NCBI GenBank assembly: GCA_004293675.1
Contig: READ01000018.1
Coordinates: 1-64,000 of the forward strand
Direction: 5' to 3'
DNA from: Betaproteobacteria bacterium
Lineage (GTDB): Bacteria; Pseudomonadota; Gammaproteobacteria; Burkholderiales; Casimicrobiaceae
Length of the DNA: 64,000 bases
The notes under the pieces were generated by a model. The model saw nothing but the letters and a program-made list of their open reading frames with translations. It did not search any database and had not been told where the DNA came from. The first letter of the stretch is position 1, and the number at the start of each line of letters is the position of its first letter. Shown piece by piece: positions 54,092-60,961 of the stretch. Made by a program: the position numbers and the translations under genes.

Positions 54092-55273
54092 CTAAACAGG
54101 CCGCACAAAAAACGGCAAGCAATGCTCCAAAAACTCGCTCGGCCGCTCCACCACACTCACATGCGCCGCATCAATGGATACGAGCTTTGCGCCCTTGATC
54201 GATGCCGCAATGTCGGCCGACAGCGCGGGCACGGTGGAGACATCCTTTTCACCTGCAATGACGAGCGCCGGGCTTTGAATGCTGGCATTGCTACGACGAA
54301 AATCAATCGTGGAGATAGCCGCGCAGCTTCGGGCATAGGCGGTGGGCTCGTTGGCCAGCAAAATGGCGGTTACGCGCTCGATGACGCTTGGGTTAGCGGC
54401 GCGAAACTCTGGGGTAAACCAGCGTGTGGTGGCCAGATCGATGATGGCTGACATGCCCTTGGTTTTTACCGTTTCGATGCGGCCGCGCCACAGCGCTTGC
54501 GCGGCGTCGTCGTAGCGCATGGCGCTGTTGGCCACGACAATGCTTTTGACCAAATGGGGATAGCGCGCAGCGAGCGCTTGCGCGACCATGCCGCCCATCG
54601 ATAGGCCCACGAAATGCACCGGCCCGCCGCCCTTGGCAAAGACTTCGCGAATGATGACGGCGGCGGCATCGTCAACCAGTGCATCGATGCTGAAATCGGT
54701 GGCCGATTTTTCAGAGCCGCCCTGCCCACGGTGATCGTAGGCGATGACATTAAATTGCTTGGCGAGCTCGGGGATGATGCCATCCCACATACTGCAATTG
54801 AAGCCCAGCGCGTGGCTCAGCACGACGGTGCTTTTACTCGAACTCACCTCACCACTTCGCACCACATGCAGCGCCGGCGGCATGGCGTTTTGCGATTTCA
54901 GAACATCAGCGATCACATGCATGGCGGTGTTGGCCGCCGGAACGCCGCAGTACACAGCGCCTTGAAACACAATTTCTTTGATGGTGTCGATTGTCAACGC
55001 AGTGTCGTTCGTGCTGCTGAGTGCAGATTTCACATGCATTCCAAATTCCTCGTAACGGCCCATACCCAGCGTCATGGCAAGCACAAGCATGCGGCGCGTC
55101 TTGTCATCAATCGCGCCAGCGTGATTGCGCCCCCACACCTCATCCCACGCGCGGCGGGTGATGAGCATTTGAAATTCAGCGGTGAGCGCATTGGCTTCGC
55201 TCAAAGACTTATCGACCCACGCATCACCTAGGATACGACGGCGGTTAATCATTCCGGATTCAATGGGGTTCAT
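54092..55273 (-). CDS. Fused 4-carboxymuconolactone decarboxylase / 3-oxoadipate enol-lactonase
   Basis: 393 residues. Residues ~1-128 are a complete PcaC (AhpD-like) unit: GDAWVDKSL, AEFQMLITRRAWDEVWGR and VFQGAVYCGVPAANTAMHV. Residues ~133-393 are an alpha/beta hydrolase of PcaD type: VLSHALGFNCSMWDGI, the nucleophile in GLSMGGMVAQALA (Ser near 225), AGEKDVSTVP for the Asp and IDAAHVSVVERP for the His. One protein thus does two consecutive steps after PcaB. The order is C then D, opposite to actinobacterial PcaL as I recall it. The start overlaps the pcaB stop (ATGA). Confidence 0.92.
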   Translation of the reverse strand: MNPIESGMINRRRILGDAWVDKSLSEANALTAEFQMLITRRAWDEVWGRNHAGAIDDKTRRMLVLAMTLGMGRYEEFGMHVKSALSSTNDTALTIDTIKEIVFQGAVYCGVPAANTAMHVIADVLKSQNAMPPALHVVRSGEVSSSKSTVVLSHALGFNCSMWDGIIPELAKQFNVIAYDHRGQGGSEKSATDFSIDALVDDAAAVIIREVFAKGGGPVHFVGLSMGGMVAQALAARYPHLVKSIVVANSAMRYDDAAQALWRGRIETVKTKGMSAIIDLATTRWFTPEFRAANPSVIERVTAILLANEPTAYARSCAAISTIDFRRSNASIQSPALVIAGEKDVSTVPALSADIAASIKGAKLVSIDAAHVSVVERPSEFLEHCLPFFVRPV

Positions 55274-56646
55274 GATTGTTTGGGCGAAAAGTTGAGTGAT
55301 GTGATTTCAGAAAAAATAGCATCGATACCGCTGCCTGCATGAGTCGCTGCTGCATTGATTGAAAACGCGGCATTGAGTGCTGCACGATCAAGCGACTCGA
55401 AGCGTTTCGATTCGGCGGTGAGCAGCGCATCGATTGCACCGTGCAATTGTCCACCTTCGGCGAGGGCGTTTCGCGCGGCCGTTTCAACGAGTTGATGCGC
55501 GGCTTGTTTTCCTATGCATCGAGCCATGACCGCGGCTGCACCCTCGGCAAATACCATGCCGCGCTGCGCTTCGATATTTTCAAGCATGCGCTCGGGGAAG
55601 CACTGCAGCGATTGCAGCGTGTCGGCGAGCGTTCTCGTCGCGCTGCGTACGCTGATGCAGAGCCCAGCCCATTCGGCGAGTTCGGCTTGCCAATTGCCAA
55701 GGCCGCGCTCATGTTCCTGTGTCATCGCAGAAATCATTGCCGCCAGCCGATGCGGTGTTCGCTGCGCTGCGGCCAGCACGCTCATCGCTCCCACTGGATT
55801 TCGTTTGTGTGGCATCGCCGAGGAGCCGCCGCGTCCGTCGCCCGAGGCTTCGGCAATTTCGGCAATTTCGCTTTGCGCCATCAGCGACAGATCGCGAGCG
55901 ACTTTGCCCATACTGCCGCACGTGATCGCTAGTTCGCTCCCGAGCCGCAGCCATCGGTCACGAGCGGTGTGCCATGCGCTGGCAGGGTTCGATAAGTTGA
56001 GCCGCGCCGCCATCAATTCAGCGATTCGATGACCCTGCTCGCCCAATGTGGCGCGTGTGCCCACCGCGCCGCCCAGTTGCAGACAGAGTGCGTGCGGCGC
56101 GAGCTCACGTAGGGCCCACCGCGATCTTGCCAGGGGCGCGAACCAGTTCGCACATTTGAGCCCGAAGCTCGTGACCTGCGCAGCCTGCATCAAGGTTCGG
56201 GCAAGTAAAGGCGTATCGCGGTGCGCTCTGGCTCGACCCTCAAGTTCGGCAAGAAGTCGCTCTAAATCTGCGTCGATGGCATCAAGGTAGCGTCGGGTAC
56301 AGAGCGCCATTGCGGTGTCAATCACGTCTTGTGATGTTGCGCCCCGATGCACATAGCCCGCGGCCTCGGGATCAAACAAAGCCACCGCCTCGGTGAGCGA
56401 TTTGACTAAGGGAATGGCAAGCGATCCCGCGCGACCGCTTGCTGCAACGATAGCGTCTACATCGAGCAATTGCGCCCTGCAGATCCCGGCAATAGCAATT
56501 GCTGCGGGCTTAGGGATGAGACCGACTTCGGCCGAGGCGTGTGCGAGCGCAGCTTCGAAATCGAGCATGGCTTGCACGAGCGCTGCGCTGTCGAAATCGT
56601 TGACGGCGTCGGGCGAGGTTAGGAACAGTTCGAAGGGATTACTCAT
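55270..56646 (-). CDS. pcaB: 3-carboxy-cis,cis-muconate cycloisomerase
   Basis: 458 residues of the fumarase/aspartase superfamily. GYVHRGATSQDVIDTAMAL near 95-113 holds the conserved substrate-binding sequence, and GGSSAMPHKRNPVGAMSVLA near 272-291 is the signature loop with the catalytic Ser. It converts 3-carboxy-cis,cis-muconate, the product of protocatechuate 3,4-dioxygenase, to 4-carboxymuconolactone. Overlaps the fused pcaC/D gene; 123 bp from pcaG across a REP-like motif. Confidence 0.93.
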   Translation of the reverse strand: MSNPFELFLTSPDAVNDFDSAALVQAMLDFEAALAHASAEVGLIPKPAAIAIAGICRAQLLDVDAIVAASGRAGSLAIPLVKSLTEAVALFDPEAAGYVHRGATSQDVIDTAMALCTRRYLDAIDADLERLLAELEGRARAHRDTPLLARTLMQAAQVTSFGLKCANWFAPLARSRWALRELAPHALCLQLGGAVGTRATLGEQGHRIAELMAARLNLSNPASAWHTARDRWLRLGSELAITCGSMGKVARDLSLMAQSEIAEIAEASGDGRGGSSAMPHKRNPVGAMSVLAAAQRTPHRLAAMISAMTQEHERGLGNWQAELAEWAGLCISVRSATRTLADTLQSLQCFPERMLENIEAQRGMVFAEGAAAVMARCIGKQAAHQLVETAARNALAEGGQLHGAIDALLTAESKRFESLDRAALNAAFSINAAATHAGSGIDAIFSEITSLNFSPKQS

Positions 56647-56701
56647 CGGGGGAGCCGCTTCGGTCGGTTGGGTTCTCCGATTGGCCGCGGCGCCATTGCT
56701 T

Positions 56702-56740
56702 ACACCCTCTCCCTAACCCTCCCCCCCGGGGGGAGGGAGC
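56702..56740. repeat. GC-rich REP-like motif, copy 5 (single)
   Basis: CCCTCTCCCTAACCCTCCCC followed by CCCGGGGGGAGGGAG lies between pcaG and pcaB. It is one half of the doublets seen elsewhere; no inverted partner is seen nearby. Confidence 0.65.
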
Positions 56741-56769
56741 CGTTCGCCTTTGCGTTGTGGCGTGTGAGC

Positions 56770-57246
56770 TCATCGGTAGTCAAAAAACACAGTTTCGTTG
56801 TCGCCTTGTAACTTCACATCCCATTGCAGGTGCTCGCCATTGATCGGAGTGGCGAGCAGCGTTGCGCGACGGGCTTCTGGAATCTGCGCCCACAAATCGC
56901 CGTCGATCCCCGCCTCATCAAACACCGCAGTGAAGTAGTGATTCAGTAGTCCGCGAGCGAATACGCAAATGTGCGCCAGTGGCTCACCCGATCTTGCGGC
57001 GGGCAATCGCATCGAGTAGCGGCCGTCTTTGTCGGTGGCCACACGAAGCAGACCCACGTCGGACAGCGCCGCACCGGGGCGCCACGCCTCTAACATGGCA
57101 TCACTCACGGGCGTGCCGCTGCCATCGAGCACGCGGCCGGTGAGCGTGATCGTTGCATCTTTCGCGTCAGCAACGAACGCCCAGCGGAGTCCATCATGAA
57201 AAAACGGGCCGATCGTTTGATGGGTGGTGAATGCGGTTTCGCTCAT
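56770..57246 (-). CDS. pcaG: Protocatechuate 3,4-dioxygenase alpha subunit, short form
   Basis: About 158 residues, clearly shorter than the roughly 200 of the classical alpha subunit. TIGPFFHDGL near 11-20, VSDAMLEAWRP near 47 and the end GDNETVFFDYR match PcaG. The segment between the EAW strand and the DGRYSMR strand is contracted. The alpha subunit carries no iron ligands but forms the substrate pocket with PcaH. AAGGGTGAG before ATG 57246 is a good ribosome-binding site; it starts 11 bases after the pcaH stop. Confidence 0.9.
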   Translation of the reverse strand: MSETAFTTHQTIGPFFHDGLRWAFVADAKDATITLTGRVLDGSGTPVSDAMLEAWRPGAALSDVGLLRVATDKDGRYSMRLPAARSGEPLAHICVFARGLLNHYFTAVFDEAGIDGDLWAQIPEARRATLLATPINGEHLQWDVKLQGDNETVFFDYR

Positions 57247-57257
57247 AGCTCTCACCC

Positions 57258-57947
57258 TTAAATGCCGGTGGGGGTCGCGCTGCGACCGCGCAGCACGATG
57301 TCGAACACGTACCCGAGCGACACGCCACTCACCGTCTCGTCGAGACTGAAGCGCGACACCAAGCGCGCTCGTGCGGCTTTATCGGCAATGCTGTTGAAAA
57401 TCGGATCGAAGGGAAACAGCGGATCATCGGGAAAGTACATCTGTGTGATGAGCCGCTGCGCATACACATTGCCAAACAACGAAAAGTGAATGTGCGCAGG
57501 TCGCCACGCGTTGTGATGATTGCCCCACGGGTACGCGCCGGGCTTAATCGTTTTGAAGTGATAGCGACCATCACTATCGGTGAGCATCTTGCCGAAGCCC
57601 GGAAAATCGGCGTCAAGCGGCGCATCATGATCGTCTTTAACGTGAGCGTAGCGACCCGCAGCGTTGCACTGCCACACCTCGATCAAACTGTCGCGAATGG
57701 GCCGACCGTCTTCATCCACCACGCGCCCCGACACGGTGATGGCTTGACCCAATGGCGCACTCTGACCCTGCGATGTCAGGTCTGCGTCGCGCAGCGCAAT
57801 CGAGCGCGTCAGCCGCAGCGATTGATCGGCCGCAGCGCGACTCAGCACTTCGACACGAGGCTGATGCGGGCCGCGCGCTAGCGTTGATTTGTACGGCGGA
57901 TGAACATTGTTGGGCAGCTGGCCGGGGCGTGGGGACGTGAATTTCAT
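57258..57947 (-). CDS. pcaH: Protocatechuate 3,4-dioxygenase beta subunit
   Basis: About 229 residues. All four iron(III) ligands are visible: Tyr in AAGRYAHVKD (near 100), Tyr in GAYPWGNHHN (near 139), and both His of RPAHIHFSLFG (near 152 and 154). It opens the ring of protocatechuate between the two hydroxyls with O2 to give 3-carboxy-cis,cis-muconate. First gene of pcaH-G-B-C/D; a regulator-type box lies at 58089-58106 upstream. ATG at 57947, with GTG at 57959 as the alternative. Confidence 0.94.
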   Translation of the reverse strand: MKFTSPRPGQLPNNVHPPYKSTLARGPHQPRVEVLSRAAADQSLRLTRSIALRDADLTSQGQSAPLGQAITVSGRVVDEDGRPIRDSLIEVWQCNAAGRYAHVKDDHDAPLDADFPGFGKMLTDSDGRYHFKTIKPGAYPWGNHHNAWRPAHIHFSLFGNVYAQRLITQMYFPDDPLFPFDPIFNSIADKAARARLVSRFSLDETVSGVSLGYVFDIVLRGRSATPTGI

Positions 57948-58088
57948 GATCGATACCACTTTAGAGTTAAGCCGAGCTGGCCCTGATCGAATTCGGTCGA
58001 GGCGACGATCGAGCCTGCAATCGAACCGATTTGTTTAACCACGCACACACTGCTCGAATGGGCACCGAGACTACTGACGCCGACACTT

Positions 58089-58106
58089 GTTCGCAATACG
58101 CACAAT
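58089..58106 (+). promoter_or_regulatory. PcaR/PobR-type box upstream of pcaH
   Basis: GTTCGCAATACGCACAAT fits the pattern shared with the boxes at 51844-51880 (read on the minus strand there). It lies 142 bases before the pcaH ATG in the divergent pcaH/iclR region. Confidence 0.72.
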
Positions 58107-58172
58107 ACGAGAACCGCCGAAGTAAATTCTACAACCGAGACGTGCAAATCAATCGGACAAATCACAAATCTC

Positions 58173-58208
58173 AAAATGGAATCGTACAATGTACGCATTG
58201 CGCACAAT
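58173..58208 (+). promoter_or_regulatory. Tandem PcaR/PobR-type boxes in the pcaH/iclR gap
   Basis: GTACGCATTGCGCACAAT (58191-58208) is preceded at 18-base spacing by a weaker copy ending AATCGTACAAT (58180-58190). Same pattern as the other boxes. Suggests cooperative binding by an IclR dimer pair. Confidence 0.65.
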
Positions 58209-58236
58209 TTAGAGCATGGTAATGCCCAGATTAATC

Positions 58237-58352
58237 AGCTTTACAGGCCTATGCCTTTCAAAAATTGGCATTGAGCAATTTCTACATCAATTTCAAAATA
58301 CTACCAAAATTAGCCAAACCCCATATTTCAAAAGGCGTTTGTCTGTTTTGTT
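58237..58352. repeat. 116-bp AT-rich inverted-end element, copy G
   Basis: Left end: AGCTTTA, 9 bases, GCC, 10 bases, TGG. The right end on the minus strand has the GCC, 10 bases, TGG block in register but a diverged tip (AACAAAA). Length is 116 bp. It ends 14 bases before the ATG of the second IclR gene, so it must contribute to that promoter region. Confidence 0.65.
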
Positions 58353-58366
58353 ACTAGTTTTTTGAT

Positions 58367-59146
58367 ATGCAAACCATCCCCGCCCAAGATCGCGATTTTG
58401 TGGCCGCGTTGGAGCGCGGCTTAGCTGTGCTCACAGCGTTCAATCAAGAGCGCGAATCGCTCACGATCACCGACGTCGCTAATGCCACGCAAATGACGCG
58501 TGCCGCTGCGCGGCGCTATCTTCACACGCTCACACGGCTCGGCTATTTGGCCAGCGACGCAAAGCAATTCGCCATCACGCCCAAAGTGCTGGGACTCGCG
58601 CAATCGTATTGGCATTCCACGCGTCTGCCGCTTTTAGTGGGCGAGCCTTTGCAACGACTCTCGTCCGCGCTGGGAGGCGCCGCGACCGTGGCTGTGATCG
58701 ATGGCAACGACATCATTACCGTGCGCGCTGCCACCGACGGCTCCGTGCTCTCGCCGTCCACGCAGCCCGGCGCGCGACTGCCTGCACATTGCACGGCCAA
58801 CGGTCGCGTGCTGCTCGCGTCCTCGCTTGAGGCACTCACCGAAGCGGCGCAAATTGAACGCATCGAGTCAATTCCGTTGACGGCGCAAACGTCGCGCACT
58901 GTTACGAGCTACGATCGACTCACGCTCGAACTGCGACGCGTTACGCAGCAGGGCTACGCGCTGACGCAACAAGAGTTTGAAATCAACATGCACGCGCTCG
59001 CCGTGCCGCTAAAAAACAAGCGCAATCAAACAGTCGCCGCTCTAAACATCATCTGCAACACAGCTCAGCGCGGTGATATCAATCTTGTCGAGCGCTGCTT
59101 GCCGGCACTGCTTCGGGCACAGGCGGAACTGCACGAAGCGTTGTGA
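58367..59146 (+). CDS. Second IclR-family regulator, PobR/PcaU subgroup
   Basis: 259 residues. Winged helix near 10-75 with LTITDVANATQMTRAAARRYLHTLTRLGYLAS, sharing the RAAARRYL helix with the paralogue at 51937; effector domain follows (ATVAVIDGNDIITVRAA; PAHCTANGRVLLAS). Divergent from pcaHGB-C/D and upstream of a beta-hydroxyacid dehydrogenase gene. Which of the two regulators responds to which intermediate cannot be told from sequence. ATG at 58367, with a 116-bp element immediately upstream. Confidence 0.87.
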   Translation: MQTIPAQDRDFVAALERGLAVLTAFNQERESLTITDVANATQMTRAAARRYLHTLTRLGYLASDAKQFAITPKVLGLAQSYWHSTRLPLLVGEPLQRLSSALGGAATVAVIDGNDIITVRAATDGSVLSPSTQPGARLPAHCTANGRVLLASSLEALTEAAQIERIESIPLTAQTSRTVTSYDRLTLELRRVTQQGYALTQQEFEINMHALAVPLKNKRNQTVAALNIICNTAQRGDINLVERCLPALLRAQAELHEAL

Positions 59147-59268
59147 GCCTCAGCGAACGCTGTGCAGCCTCGGGTGAGATCCATTTGCTGCGAGCCGAGC
59201 GCGTCCATCGAGTCTTGTAGCGTTATCTACGTCGGGTATAACAAGTCCTTGGAATTTCTGGAGATTTC

Positions 59269-60192
59269 ATGCGCAGAGCAAGCTCAACTGTGAACCAACG
59301 CACGCCACGCGTCGGTATCCTCGGCCTAGGCATCATGGGCAGCATCATGGCTCGCGCGCTGCTGCAAGCTGGGCATGAAGTGGTGGGCTATGACCCGTTG
59401 CCTGCCGCTCGCTCGCGGTTACGCCGCAGCGGTGGGCAGGCGCTGGCCTCTGTCAGTGAGGTGGCAACGCACGCCGATGTGCTGATCTGCTCATTGCCCA
59501 GCACAGCGGCCCTTCACGCTGTGGTGGCTGATCTCGCGCAGGCGGGCCGCCCCAAGGTCGCGCAGATGGTGATTGAGACCAGCACGTTGCCGCTGACAGA
59601 CAAGCTCGCCGCCGCCACTGCGTTGCGAAAGCAGGGGCGGCAGATGGTCGACGCGCCGATCAGCGGCACCGCCACACCCACGCCGCAGCAACACTGGATC
59701 ATTTATCTGAGCGGCACGCAGGCCGCGTGCCGAGAAGCTGCGGTGCTGGCCCAGGCTTTTACGCTCCAAGCGCCCCGCTTGGGCGCGCTGGGGGCGGGCA
59801 CAAAACTCAAGCTCGCCGCCAATCACTTGGTCGCAATTTACAACGTAGCTTATGCCGAGATGGTGACGCTGTGCCGCCGCATGGGGCTCAACCCGTCGGT
59901 GGCGCTGGCGCACATGGGCAACAGTCCCTACATCGGCACCGGCGCGATGCGGCTACGGATGCCGATGATGATCGAGCGCAGCTACCAGCCCGCCACCATG
60001 AAAATCACGCTGTGGCAAAAAGACATGCAGATCATCAGCGACATGGCGCGCTCGGTGCACTGCCCTACTCCTCTGCTGGATACGTGCGGCCCCATCTACA
60101 CCGCAGCCATGGCGATGGGGCTGGGCGACGCCGACACCGCGGCGACGGCGGAGGTGTTGGCGCGGATGGCGGGCGATGCGGGCGCAGACTGA
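59269..60192 (+). CDS. Beta-hydroxyacid dehydrogenase (3-hydroxyisobutyrate dehydrogenase family)
   Basis: 307 residues. VGILGLGIMGSIMARALLQAGHEVVGYD near 15-42 is the NAD(P) fold, DAPISGTATP near 128 the substrate loop and GAGTKLKLAANHL near 182 contains the catalytic Lys/Asn pair. The canonical DAPVSGG is changed to DAPISGTAT, so the substrate may not be hydroxyisobutyrate. It follows the IclR gene on the same strand by 122 bp, so it may belong to the aromatic regulon. ATG at 59269. Confidence 0.83.
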   Translation: MRRASSTVNQRTPRVGILGLGIMGSIMARALLQAGHEVVGYDPLPAARSRLRRSGGQALASVSEVATHADVLICSLPSTAALHAVVADLAQAGRPKVAQMVIETSTLPLTDKLAAATALRKQGRQMVDAPISGTATPTPQQHWIIYLSGTQAACREAAVLAQAFTLQAPRLGALGAGTKLKLAANHLVAIYNVAYAEMVTLCRRMGLNPSVALAHMGNSPYIGTGAMRLRMPMMIERSYQPATMKITLWQKDMQIISDMARSVHCPTPLLDTCGPIYTAAMAMGLGDADTAATAEVLARMAGDAGAD

Positions 60193-60442
60193 AAACTTGA
60201 CGTATTTTCGAAGCGGCTTCGGGTTGAAGCCTTCGCAAACGCTGGGCGGATTGGTATCGAATGAGCGTTGCGCGTGAGTGATTGCGTGGCATCTCTCGTC
60301 AGCCCATTGGGCGGCGGCGATACGAACAGCAAGTTCAGTCGAGGCAAGGCTCATAGCGTGAACGTATCATCAGTTGCGCTCGACTCCCGATGATCCTCTG
60401 CGCGGGTCAATGCAATCGCGCTACAAGCTCCACATCGAACCG

Positions 60443-60683
60443 TCGCGCAAGATTCGTGAGCTTTTTCTAGTGTTCTGATCTTTGTGCTGGGCGTGATGCA
60501 AGCACCAGCTAAGAGAGCTATGTCCACGAAACCACAGCCCATACCGTATAGCTCTTCGCGTTCGATAAATGGGATGACTTCGGTGAAACTCGCGGGGTGG
60601 GCTCGCTTAAGCAACGCCAAATCGCCCGATATTTGCTCGCGGGGCGCGGACGGCGCGCCGTAGGCGATTTCTACGAGGATCAA
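60443..60683 (-). pseudogene. VapC (PIN-domain) toxin fragment
   Basis: An open frame of 110 codons ends at 60351, and its first ~80 codons match the middle and C-terminal part of VapC: EIAYG at the second-acidic-residue helix, then VIPFIEREELYGMGCGFVDIALLAGACI. The first ~45 residues of a normal PIN domain, including the first catalytic Asp, are absent, because at 60683 the sequence runs into transposase DNA. The last ~30 residues are not VapC-like. Unlikely to be active. Confidence 0.72.
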
Positions 60684-60957
60684 TTATCGACGACTCGCGA
60701 CTGCATCACAGCTAGAACGTCACGGCGTGGCAGCAAGCCAACGACGAGAGAGTAGAGCTGTTCTACCTGCCCAGCTACACGCCGCAGTTGAACCCCAACG
60801 AGCGACTCAACGCCGATGTAAAACATGCGATCGAAACGCTGGTGCCGGCGCGCAACAGGGCGAAGCTTCGCGAAGCGACCTGCAGCGCATCCAGTCAGAC
60901 CCAGAGCGCGTCATCGCCTATTTCCGGGATTCGCACCTTGCTTACGCGAAGGCTTAA
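60684..60957 (+). pseudogene. IS630-family transposase remnant (C-terminal part)
   Basis: Translated, it gives IIDDSRLHHS (second catalytic Asp region), then a TAG stop near 60715, then VELFYLPSYTPQLNPNERLNAD-type sequence with the catalytic Glu. A frame change near 60865 follows before DPERVIAYFRDSHLAYAKA. These are the DDE C-terminal landmarks of IS630/Tc1-mariner-type transposases. The N-terminal two thirds are missing and two disruptions are present, so it is dead. Confidence 0.85.
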
Positions 60958-60961
60958 GACT

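Noticed and set aside
53855-54451. Plus-strand frame of about 198 codons over the 3' end of the pcaC/D fusion.
   Set aside because: It is antisense to the PcaD domain and rich in Arg/His, as expected for a shadow frame.
58021-58050. A further regulator box near CCACGCACACACTGCTCGAA.
   Set aside because: It shares only CGCACA with the box pattern and lacks the spaced GTTCG half on the same strand.
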